Assembly (NCBI GenBank): GCA_002366795.1
Contig: DFBX01000100.1
Coordinates: 1-58,271 of the forward strand
Source: Rhodobacteraceae bacterium UBA3069
GTDB lineage: Bacteria; Pseudomonadota; Alphaproteobacteria; Rhodobacterales; Rhodobacteraceae
Direction: 5' to 3'
Length of the DNA: 58,271 bases
Shown: positions 51,684 to 58,271 of the stretch, one piece after another
How the letters are laid out: every line of letters starts with the position of its first letter
How positions within the stretch are numbered: the first letter of the stretch is position 1
Translations under genes and position numbers: made by a program
Notes under the pieces: model-generated
Database searches by the model: none
What the model was told of the DNA's origin: nothing
What the model saw: the letters and a program-made list of their open reading frames with translations, nothing else

Positions 51684-52919
51684 ATGTCAGTCGAACCAGC
51701 CATTCGTCCAGAGGAAATGGACACGACCGAAGCTTTCTTCGGCCCGGAAGAGATTTTCTTTTCCCGCACCGACAAGCGTGGCGTCATTCAGGCAGGGAAC
51801 TCCGTGTTCCAGCGGGTTTCCGGCTATGCATGGGAAGATTTGCTTGGCGCACCGCACAAGCTGATACGCCATCCTGACATGCCAAAGGGCGTTTTTGCGC
51901 TGTTCTGGAACCGGCTGAAAAAAGGTCGGCCCGTGGCGGCCTATGTAAAGAATTGCACAAAGGACGGGCAATATTACTGGGTTTTTGCCATAGTCGTCCC
52001 GATCGAGGATAGCTATATATCCGTGCGTATAAAGCCCCAAGCGAAACAATTCGCCGAGGCAAAAACGCTTTACGCGCGGCTGTTGCAGATCGAAAAAAGC
52101 GAGGGGCTTGATGCGGAAGCAAGCGCCAAACGCCTGCTCAGCATTATGTATACAGACGGATTCCCCGACTATTTCACCTATATTTGCGAGGCGATGATCT
52201 GCGAGTTGCGGGCGCGGGACAAGCACCTTGGCCGACCGGATGGGAAGCGGCGCAACCTGACAACAACGCTGCTGGAACGGACTGAAGAGGCGATCTCGGT
52301 CACGCGCGACTTGCTCAGCGGGTATGGAGAGATCACGTCGGAACCAACGAACATGCGCATCCTTTCCGCAAGACTGGAGGCGGCGGGCGGGCCAATTTCG
52401 GCGATTTCCCAGAACTATGAACTCATGTCCAGCGACCTGATGCACCTGTTGTCGCAGCTGGATGTCGATGGCGAAGACCCATTCGGACTAATGAAAACGC
52501 AAGTGCAGGAAATCCGGCTGCGGCTCACCATCTGTCGCGCCTTCGAAGAGGCAAGCACCCAGTTCGGTGCCGAGGCAGAGCAGCATCAGCAGACCGAGGC
52601 GAAAAGCATGTCGATACTGTCTGTCAGGATGGAGGATGAGGTTGTTTCTGGCCTGCGGGAAATCGTCGCCAATTCCGAACGCCTACCTGCAATTTGCGTA
52701 GAATTGCGCAGACAAGTGACCGGGCTGGACGTAGTGCGTTTGCTCTGCCGCGTCGAAGCCGGGCGCCTGAATGTCAAAGATGCCGGGCTGAACGGAATCA
52801 TCGACCGCCTCGATCGGTTTCATTCCGAACTGGAAGCACAAATCACGCGCATTTCTGAAATTGCCCGTATCATTTCGCAGGATGCGAAATCCCTGATCGT
52901 CAACCATGACAAGCTATGA
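51684..52919 (+). CDS. Soluble PAS-domain protein of the chemosensory operon (Aer-like PAS, helical output)
   Basis: The 411-residue protein has an Aer-type PAS domain at about residues 20-125 ('FFSRTDKRGVIQAGNSVFQR', 'LIRHPDMPKGVFALFWNRLK', 'DGQYYWVFAIVVPIEDSYIS'), which binds FAD in Aer. The remaining 280 residues are helical coiled coil, without membrane helices, without HAMP, and without the highly conserved MCP tip that contacts CheA/CheW. It may be a cytoplasmic redox or energy sensor that docks differently. The start at 51684 has AAGGAAAG 9 bases upstream; ATGs at 51642 and 51660 are alternatives. First gene of the che operon. Confidence 0.8.
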   Translation: MSVEPAIRPEEMDTTEAFFGPEEIFFSRTDKRGVIQAGNSVFQRVSGYAWEDLLGAPHKLIRHPDMPKGVFALFWNRLKKGRPVAAYVKNCTKDGQYYWVFAIVVPIEDSYISVRIKPQAKQFAEAKTLYARLLQIEKSEGLDAEASAKRLLSIMYTDGFPDYFTYICEAMICELRARDKHLGRPDGKRRNLTTTLLERTEEAISVTRDLLSGYGEITSEPTNMRILSARLEAAGGPISAISQNYELMSSDLMHLLSQLDVDGEDPFGLMKTQVQEIRLRLTICRAFEEASTQFGAEAEQHQQTEAKSMSILSVRMEDEVVSGLREIVANSERLPAICVELRRQVTGLDVVRLLCRVEAGRLNVKDAGLNGIIDRLDRFHSELEAQITRISEIARIISQDAKSLIVNHDKL

Positions 52920-53083
52920 GGGCCGGTATGCGCGAAGTCGAAACCGATGGACATTCCAAGCCGGTCTGCAAGGCACTTCCGTCCTTCAAATCTATTCGGA
53001 CACAACGCTCTGTTAATGGAATTCCTTTATCTCAAGTCAATGGGGCCGGGCTGACGCCGGAATATGAAAAGAAAGAAGCTGAC

Positions 53084-53407
53084 ATGTCGAAAACCGAAGA
53101 CGGCATCGAAGACCCTGCCGATACGGCGAAGGTCAACGTCGTAAAGCTGCCCGCACATCTGGACCTATCCGCCGGAGAAGAGATTGCAGAGGTGCTGGAA
53201 CACCTGCGCGGCCTGCCGGTTAATATCCAGGCGGACGAGGTAAGCCACTTAGGCGGTATTTTCCTCCAGTTGCTGATCGGCGCTCAAAAGCAATGGCTCA
53301 AGGACGAGGCGCCATTCAGCCTGACCGCGCCTTCGGAGGCTTTCCAAAAGGGCATGGCCCTGCTCGGCGTCTCGGAATCTCTGTTTGAAGAAGGGAAAGC
53401 AGCATGA
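53084..53407 (+). CDS. STAS-domain protein of the chemosensory operon
   Basis: The 107-residue protein is a single STAS domain (about residues 18-105): 'VNVVKLPAHLDLSAGEEIAE', then 'VNIQADEVSHLGGIFLQLLI', where Ser or Asp of the anti-sigma-antagonist phosphoacceptor loop would be (here 'VSHLGG'). It is soluble. STAS proteins in che operons can link to receiver or kinase switching. Its stop overlaps the cheY start by four bases, so translation is coupled. Confidence 0.75.
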   Translation: MSKTEDGIEDPADTAKVNVVKLPAHLDLSAGEEIAEVLEHLRGLPVNIQADEVSHLGGIFLQLLIGAQKQWLKDEAPFSLTAPSEAFQKGMALLGVSESLFEEGKAA

Positions 53408-53772
53408 CCCTGAAAGTTCTTGCCATCGACGATTCGCGCACGATGCGAAGCATGTTGGAGCATACTTTGAATTCAGCAGGATTCGAGGTGCATCTGGCCG
53501 AGGACGGTCAGGATGGCCTGAACAAGCTGGCCGAGGTGAAGCCCGATGCCGTGATTACCGACATCAACATGCCGGTAATGGACGGGTTTGGCTTTATCGA
53601 AGGCGCACGCGGTCAGCGCCAGTTCCGCGGCGTGCCCATCCTCGTCCTTACGACCGAAAGCGCGGCAGAACTCAAGGCCCGCGCCCGCGATGCCGGTGCC
53701 ACCGGGTGGATCGTCAAACCCTTTCACGAAGACAAGCTCGTTGCCGCTCTCGAGCGTGTGACCGCGAGGTAA
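53404..53772 (+). CDS. cheY: Chemotaxis response regulator CheY
   Basis: The 122-residue single receiver domain has the acidic pair D9-D10, phospho-acceptor D53 ('AVITDINMPVMDG'), T83/T84 and K105 ('GWIVKPFHEDK'). It should be phosphorylated by the CheA encoded six bases downstream. Position and 122-residue length are standard. Whether it acts on the flagellar switch or as a phosphate sink beside the second receiver is unknown. Confidence 0.93.
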   Translation: MTLKVLAIDDSRTMRSMLEHTLNSAGFEVHLAEDGQDGLNKLAEVKPDAVITDINMPVMDGFGFIEGARGQRQFRGVPILVLTTESAAELKARARDAGATGWIVKPFHEDKLVAALERVTAR

Positions 53773-53778
53773 ACCGCG

Positions 53779-55869
53779 ATGAACGCCAATACTGACCTAC
53801 GTGAGATATTCTTCAACGAGTGCGAAGAGCTGCTCGAAGTTCTCTCTGACGGAATCGCCCAGATGGAAAGCGGCGAGGCGTCGCTCGACACTGTCAACGC
53901 CGTGTTCCGCGCGGTACACTCAATCAAAGGCGGCGCAGGAGCGTTTGGCCTAGATGCCTTGGTTGAGTTCGCGCACGGGTTTGAAAATACGCTGGACGAC
54001 ATGCGCTCCGGCAAGCTGGAGACAACGCCAAGGATCGTAGAGTTGTTGTATATGGCCAGCGACCGACTTGCAGATCTGGTTGAATCGGCGCGCGATCGTC
54101 AGGAATGCGACCCTGCGGAAAGCAAATCCCTGCTAGAGCAGCTGGCCGCCCTGTCTGGGGGTCCTTCTACTATGTCTTCACCCTCCGAGCCGGAGACCGA
54201 GGTCGACTTTGCACCGATGACCTTGGACTTCAGTTTGGACCTGCCAGATGTCGGCGGCAGCGACGGAACCCATGAATTCCGCTTCACACCCTCGAAAGAA
54301 CTTTATTCCAGCGGCAATGATCCCGCACTGTTGTTCCGCGCGCTCTCCGAGATCGGAGAAATGAATATCACGGCCGACACGTCTTGCGTTCCGCCGCTTC
54401 TGGACCATCCATGGGATCAGGCCTTTCTTGCGTGGGATATTACGCTGTCCTCAGAAAAAACCCAGGATGATATTTTGGAGGTTTTCGAGTTCGTCGATGG
54501 CATGTGCCAGATCGAATTCAAAGAGATCCCGCACAATCCGACTGAAGGCTCCTCGCGCGCGGAAGAACCTGATCCGGAACCCGAGACTGTCCCTCAGGCC
54601 GCAGAGCCAGTGCAACCTCCGGCACCACCTGTGGCAGAAGGGATAAAACCCAAAAAAACCGGAGAAAGTTCCGGCCCTAACACGACAATCCGCGTTGATC
54701 TTGACCGCGTCGACCGCTTGATAAACCTCGTTGGTGAACTGGTGATCAGCGAAGCTATGCTGACCCAATCGATATCGGAGGTAACCGTTCCGTCCGGCTC
54801 GAAGGTCGAAACCGCGCTGACGACTCTGAAGCAGCTCTCAAGTGAGATTCAGGAGCGTGTCATGGCGATCCGCGCCCAACCGATCAAGTTCCTGTTCCAG
54901 CGCATGTCACGCATCGTTCGAGAATCGTCTCAGGCCACCAGCAAACAAGCTCGTTTGACGACAGAAGGTGAAATGACCGAGGTCGACAAGACTGTCATTG
55001 AGCGGCTGGCCGACCCGCTAACCCATATGATCCGGAATGCCGTCGACCACGGGTTAGAGAAACCGGAAAAGCGCCTAGAGCTGGGCAAGCCCGAAAAGGG
55101 AGAGATTATCCTATCTGCCGCGCACCGCTCCGGGCGTGTCGTGATTGAGCTTAAAGACGACGGTGCTGGCATCAATCGGCCAAAGGTCAAAGCCCTCGCC
55201 ATCTCGAAAGGGCTTATCCCCTCAGATCTTGAAATGTCGGATACGGAAATCGACAACCTATTGTTCCTACCGGGTTTTTCGACCGCAGATGCTGTGTCGA
55301 ACCTTTCTGGTCGGGGTGTTGGCATGGACGTTGTCCGCAGCGAAATACAATCTTTGGGCGGACGCGTCAGTATCCAGTCAACACCAGGGCATGGAACTAC
55401 CGTTACAATCAGTCTGCCGCTGACGCTGGCAGTCCTTGAGGGGATGGTCGTTCAGGTAGCGGGAGAGACCTTGGTCGTCCCAACGACCGCACTGCGCGAA
55501 ACTATTCGCGGTCGGTCCGCGACGATCCACCAGATGGGTAGCGGCGACAAGGTCCTGGCTATGCGTGGCGAACTGATCCCAATTGTAGATCTTGGTGAAC
55601 GCCTTGGGTTCCGCAGCACCCCACAGGACTTGGACAAACTTGTGTTTCTGCTGGTCGAATCGGATGCAGACAAACGCACAGCAATTGCAGTCGATCGAGT
55701 CGTCGATCAGCGCGAAGTTGTAATCAAGGGCTTGGAAGCGAACTACGGCCGGATCGACGGTGTCGCCGCTGCTACCATTTTAGGTGACGGGCGTATCGCA
55801 CTCATCGTTGACACTGATCAATTGGCCGCTCCCGGCCCATCGCGCAGCTCCGCGCCGATGTTCACCTAA
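53779..55869 (+). CDS. cheA: Chemotaxis histidine kinase CheA
   Basis: The 696-residue protein has a P1/Hpt domain with phospho-His47 ('FRAVHSIKGGAGAFG') and a P2-like region at about 165-270 ('FRFTPSKELYSSGNDPALLF'). A Pro/Glu-rich linker follows, then P3 dimerisation ('RVDRLINLVGELVISEAML'), P4 with N-box 'HMIRNAVDHGLEKPEK', G1 'LKDDGAGIN' and G2 'GRGVGMDVVRSE', and the P5 CheW-like domain at the end. It autophosphorylates and passes phosphate to the receivers. It sits in the middle of the operon. Confidence 0.96.
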   Translation: MNANTDLREIFFNECEELLEVLSDGIAQMESGEASLDTVNAVFRAVHSIKGGAGAFGLDALVEFAHGFENTLDDMRSGKLETTPRIVELLYMASDRLADLVESARDRQECDPAESKSLLEQLAALSGGPSTMSSPSEPETEVDFAPMTLDFSLDLPDVGGSDGTHEFRFTPSKELYSSGNDPALLFRALSEIGEMNITADTSCVPPLLDHPWDQAFLAWDITLSSEKTQDDILEVFEFVDGMCQIEFKEIPHNPTEGSSRAEEPDPEPETVPQAAEPVQPPAPPVAEGIKPKKTGESSGPNTTIRVDLDRVDRLINLVGELVISEAMLTQSISEVTVPSGSKVETALTTLKQLSSEIQERVMAIRAQPIKFLFQRMSRIVRESSQATSKQARLTTEGEMTEVDKTVIERLADPLTHMIRNAVDHGLEKPEKRLELGKPEKGEIILSAAHRSGRVVIELKDDGAGINRPKVKALAISKGLIPSDLEMSDTEIDNLLFLPGFSTADAVSNLSGRGVGMDVVRSEIQSLGGRVSIQSTPGHGTTVTISLPLTLAVLEGMVVQVAGETLVVPTTALRETIRGRSATIHQMGSGDKVLAMRGELIPIVDLGERLGFRSTPQDLDKLVFLLVESDADKRTAIAVDRVVDQREVVIKGLEANYGRIDGVAAATILGDGRIALIVDTDQLAAPGPSRSSAPMFT

Positions 55870-55881
55870 TGGAGGCAAAAG

Positions 55882-56349
55882 ATGTCCGAAGCAGCTGAAA
55901 AAATCGATTCCAGTCAGCGTGAAATCGTGACCTTTCGAATCGCGGATCAAGATTACTGTATTGATATCGGGCTGGTCCGCGAAATCCGCGGCTGGACTCC
56001 AACGACCGTCTTGCCGCAATCGCCAACCTATATAAAGGGCGTTATGAACCTGCGCGGAACCGTGCTGCCCGTGGTGGATTTGGCACAACGACTTGGGTTG
56101 GGCGAAACTGAACCGGACGCGCGACATGTCATTATCATCGCACACTTGGGGAGCCGGACAGTTGGCCTTTTGGTCGAAGCGGTTTCGGACATCACCAGTG
56201 TGCCGCAATCGGAGTTGAAACCCACGCCCGATGTAGCATCAATCGATGCGAAAGCTTTTGTGGAAGGGGTGTTCACAATCGACGACCACCTGATCCGGGT
56301 GATCGACCTGAAGCATATCCTTCCACACGAGGAAGGGGATCGCGAATGA
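55882..56349 (+). CDS. cheW: Chemotaxis coupling protein CheW
   Basis: The 155-residue protein shows the CheW fold: 'IVTFRIADQDYCIDIGLVRE', 'YIKGVMNLRGTVLPVVDLAQ', 'IIAHLGSRTVGLLVEAVSDI' and 'IDDHLIRVIDLKHIL'. It bridges receptors and CheA. Its stop overlaps cheR (ATGA, 56346-56349). Confidence 0.94.
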   Translation: MSEAAEKIDSSQREIVTFRIADQDYCIDIGLVREIRGWTPTTVLPQSPTYIKGVMNLRGTVLPVVDLAQRLGLGETEPDARHVIIIAHLGSRTVGLLVEAVSDITSVPQSELKPTPDVASIDAKAFVEGVFTIDDHLIRVIDLKHILPHEEGDRE

Positions 56350-57221
56350 TGGCGTCACCGAGACACGGTGAGTTGGCAACCGCCACTCCGGTCCTGTCCG
56401 ATACAGATTTTGAAGCCTTGGCAGGAATCCTGCACAGCAGGACCGGAATAAAGCTTTCTGCCTCGAAACGGCCTCTGGTGATTTCCAGGCTTTCCAAACG
56501 CTTGCGTGCGCTCGATTTGTGCGACTTTTCCCAATACAGACGCCTTGTCGAGACCGAAACCGACGGTGCAGAATTCTCGCACATGATCTCGTCCTTGACG
56601 ACCAACGTCACTAAGTTTTTTCGTGAGAACCAGCATTTTGAAAGTTTCAGCAGCCTCGTCACCGATGAACTTCGGCCAAGCGCGCAGCGCGGAGAAAAGA
56701 TTCGTATTTGGTCCGCAGGCTGTTCAACCGGCGAGGAGCCATATTCACTGGCGACAACGGTTCTATCGACTTTTCCCGATGCTGCGAATTACGATTTCAA
56801 AATTCTGGCAACAGATATCGATTCGAATGTAGTAGCTAAAGCTCAAGCAGGCAGATATCCGGAGCAAGCAGTCAAGCAAGCGTCATCCGAAAAGTTGAAG
56901 GACTATTTCGAGTTGGCTGCGGATGGCGAAATGGTTGCTTCGAGCGGCCTCCAACGGCTGATTACTTTCCGCATTCTAAATCTTCTTGATCCGTGGCCAA
57001 TGAAGGGTCCGTTCGATGCGATCATGTGTAGAAATGTCGTGATTTATTTCGACGAAGCCACCCAAGAACGGCTATTTTGCCGTTTTGCGGGAATGCTCAA
57101 ACCGGGAGGTCGCTTCTATATCGGCCATTCAGAACGGCTGACCCAAGAGGCCCAGCATTATTTCGAGGCGGACGGAGTAACCAGTTTCTGCCGCAACACC
57201 ACCCGAATCGATGCCCGATAG
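56346..57221 (+). CDS. cheR: Chemoreceptor glutamate methyltransferase CheR
   Basis: The 291-residue protein has the N-terminal helical CheR domain ('ISSLTTNVTKFFRENQHFES'). The SAM domain follows, with 'RIWSAGCSTGEEPYSLATTV', 'ILATDIDSNVVAKAQAGRYP' and 'FDAIMCRNVVIYFDEATQER', and the closing 'GRFYIGHSERL'. It methylates receptor glutamates. No classical methyl-accepting receptor is in this window, so its targets must be elsewhere or include unusual ones. Confidence 0.96.
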   Translation: MMASPRHGELATATPVLSDTDFEALAGILHSRTGIKLSASKRPLVISRLSKRLRALDLCDFSQYRRLVETETDGAEFSHMISSLTTNVTKFFRENQHFESFSSLVTDELRPSAQRGEKIRIWSAGCSTGEEPYSLATTVLSTFPDAANYDFKILATDIDSNVVAKAQAGRYPEQAVKQASSEKLKDYFELAADGEMVASSGLQRLITFRILNLLDPWPMKGPFDAIMCRNVVIYFDEATQERLFCRFAGMLKPGGRFYIGHSERLTQEAQHYFEADGVTSFCRNTTRIDAR

Positions 57222-57248
57222 CGATACAGATATACAGGAAACAGCGTA

Positions 57249-57635
57249 ATGAGCCTTAGAGACAATCTTCGCGTAATGGTGGTCGATGACATGTCAACCA
57301 GCAGAGGTCTTATCACCCAAGCGCTCGATGCAATTGGCATTCGCCACTATTCGGCGGAAAAAGACGGAAAGGCCGCATTCCAACGCCTGACCGCCAGCCC
57401 GGTGCATCTGGTTATTTCGGATTTCAATATGCCCGGCCTTGACGGGCTCCAACTGCTTGAAGCCCTACGTGGCCACAAAGTGACGCAAAAAGTCGGCTTC
57501 ATCCTGATTACCGGTCGGGCGGATCCTGCGTTGATCGAACGAGGCAAGAAACTAGCTATGAACAATTTCCTAGCCAAACCTTTCGACGCGCCGAAAATGA
57601 AGGCCTGCATCGAGCAGGTTGTCGGCAGGTTGTGA
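57249..57635 (+). CDS. Second CheY-like receiver protein
   Basis: The 128-residue receiver has D13-D14, phospho-acceptor D58 ('LVISDFNMPGLDGLQLLEAL'), T88 ('FILITGRAD') and K110 ('NFLAKPF'). It differs clearly from the first CheY, so it is not a recent duplicate. Two receivers in one operon usually serve as motor regulator and phosphate sink or feedback regulator. Starts 27 bases after cheR. Confidence 0.88.
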   Translation: MSLRDNLRVMVVDDMSTSRGLITQALDAIGIRHYSAEKDGKAAFQRLTASPVHLVISDFNMPGLDGLQLLEALRGHKVTQKVGFILITGRADPALIERGKKLAMNNFLAKPFDAPKMKACIEQVVGRL

Positions 57636-57689
57636 CGCGCGAGCCCGACCATCCTTTTGGTCAGGAACAATTAATGGACGGAGAGGCCG

Positions 57690-58034
57690 TTGGCTACCAT
57701 TGCGACAAAAGTTTTGCTTGAACGCCTCTCGACCGAAGTCGGTTTCTTGGCGACTATCGCGCATTCGATCGACGACAATATTGATTCCAAAACTCTGGAT
57801 CGAAACAATAGTGAAAGCCATATGGCCGCGCAGCAGGTCGATCTTTTGCGTCAGGCTCTTGATGATGTTTCAGGGTTGCTGGACGTTATTGCCCAAAACG
57901 TTGATACTAAAACAAGCATACTCAAACTAACTGCCGCGTCAGCGCTAAGGCTGCAAGAGCTACGCGACAGGCTTATACATTTGGAAGATGCGAATATATC
58001 GGAGAAAACCTGTGGAGAGGTCGATCTTTTCTAA
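57690..58034 (+). CDS. Helical protein of unknown function closing the chemosensory operon
   Basis: The 114-residue product is entirely helical ('QVDLLRQALDDVSGLLDVIA', 'LRLQELRDRLIHLEDANI') with a short acidic end 'CGEVDLF'. A TTG at 57690 is the likely start because GGAGAGG ends three bases before it; a nearby ATG at 57674 is in another frame. A short helical protein at this place could be a CheZ-like phosphatase or an adaptor, but I see no clear CheZ motif (D/E-x-x-Q). Its stop is two bases ahead of the IS5-type inverted repeat, so the operon is probably cut here. Confidence 0.6.
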   Translation: MATIATKVLLERLSTEVGFLATIAHSIDDNIDSKTLDRNNSESHMAAQQVDLLRQALDDVSGLLDVIAQNVDTKTSILKLTAASALRLQELRDRLIHLEDANISEKTCGEVDLF

Positions 58035-58036
58035 CT

Positions 58037-58271
58037 GGCTCTGTTGCACAAATCGGCTGATTGTCGGACTGCCCCTTTCCCCGGGCAGACCTATTCCACG
58101 GGCTTCGTGACGGGTATTCCGAGCGCGGTGTAGCCGTTCATTACGGCGATATGGACTTGGACTTCGGCAACCTTGCGGTCGAAGTCCCGCGCCATGAGAC
58201 GCTGCCCCAGAAGTTTCATACAGTGCATCTTCGTCTCGACGCGGCTTTGCTGTGCTACCCAAAGTGTCCCC
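58037..58271 (-). mobile_element. IS5-family insertion sequence, right end (cut by window edge)
   Basis: The terminal inverted repeat GGCTCTGTTGCACAAATC begins at 58037, and the transposase C-terminus lies inside it on the minus strand. The IR is of the kind common in Rhodobacteraceae IS5-group elements. The target duplication cannot be checked because the other end is outside the window. Confidence 0.85.
58091..58271 (-). CDS. IS5-family transposase, C-terminal fragment (cut by window edge)
   Basis: The minus strand reads 'VAQQSRVETKMHCMKLLGQR', then LMARDFDRKVAEVQVHIAVM and finally NGYTALGIPVTKPVE before the TAG at 58091. This is the typical ending of IS5-group DDE transposases from Rhodobacterales; the catalytic core is beyond the right edge. 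The last glutamate of the DDE triad is probably just outside or near the edge. Confidence 0.85.
   Translation of the reverse strand, partial: GTLWVAQQSRVETKMHCMKLLGQRLMARDFDRKVAEVQVHIAVMNGYTALGIPVTKPVE

Noticed and set aside
55780..56662. Minus-strand frames of 129-142 codons opposite the cheA end, cheW and cheR
   Set aside because: They are antisense to strongly recognised che genes and lack start signals.
1..58271. tRNA, rRNA, CRISPR arrays, prophage or integrative element with attachment sites
   Set aside because: Looked for T-loop sequences in the gaps, repeat-spacer periodicity, integrase and structural phage genes; none seen apart from the two partial IS elements.

Overview
The window reads as a chromosomal segment of a marine-type Rhodobacterales (Roseobacter-group) alphaproteobacterium. 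The evidence is the high GC content, the gene repertoire (a DUF5928-type GT14 glycosyltransferase, a Hint-domain protein, a short CHCC zinc-finger protein, the MoxR/DUF58/DUF4159 cluster, creatinase, and a glycolate oxidase operon in the order glcD-glcE-glcF) and palindromic intergenic elements of a kind I associate with this group. The assignment rests on recognised protein families only; no rRNA, tRNA, CRISPR array or phage module was found.

Layout. 1-4.9 kb (minus strand): the 5' part of an IS630-type transposase, a C-terminally truncated DUF2971 gene, and a poorly characterised operon of a coiled-coil protein, a 346-aa protein of unknown function and an AAA+ ATPase. The first and last are broken by single-base frameshifts, one of them inside the Walker A motif. 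5.2-11.9 kb: creatinase, a P1-family peptidase, an alpha/beta hydrolase, succinate-semialdehyde dehydrogenase, a PLP aminotransferase and Hsp20. 12-17.6 kb: two tandem secreted trypsin-like proteases downstream of the glycolate oxidase genes. 17.7-26.3 kb: a DUF599 membrane protein, a small secreted protein, the MoxR-DUF58-DUF4159-vWA cluster and a divergent DUF1285 gene. 26.4-28.2 kb: hydroxypyruvate isomerase, then about 1 kb of pseudogene debris in which a VOC gene is fused to a headless YafY/WYL regulator. 28.2-38.9 kb: TesB, a CDF metal exporter with its divergent MerR regulator and a clear MerR-type promoter, DNA polymerase I, a CHCC zinc-finger protein, GFA and HIT proteins, a GT14 glycosyltransferase divergent from a sulfotransferase, a PfkB-type adenosine kinase and endonuclease III. 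39-51.5 kb: a Hint-domain protein, an Ada-like DNA alkyltransferase, an OmpA lipoprotein, an FMN reductase, VOC and MaoC proteins, a split MnmC-like pair (FAD oxidoreductase divergent from MnmD), an EamA transporter, a soluble lytic transglycosylase, DapA, an aromatic/aspartate aminotransferase, a sulfurtransferase and SmpB. 51.7-58.0 kb: a chemosensory operon (PAS protein, STAS protein, CheY, CheA, CheW, CheR, a second receiver, a helical protein). Its downstream neighbour is an IS5-type element whose terminal inverted repeat begins two bases after the last stop codon.

How it fits together. Most of the window is ordinary core metabolism and housekeeping. The noteworthy parts are the two ends and the middle scar. 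Both ends carry IS elements next to accessory genes (the decayed AAA/coiled-coil locus on the left, the chemosensory operon on the right). The middle scar shows real gene decay: a deletion fusion plus frameshifts and amber codons. Possibly undescribed systems are the AAA+/346-aa/coiled-coil operon with its palindromic upstream site, and the chemosensory array that has a soluble PAS-helical protein and a STAS protein where a methyl-accepting receptor would be expected.
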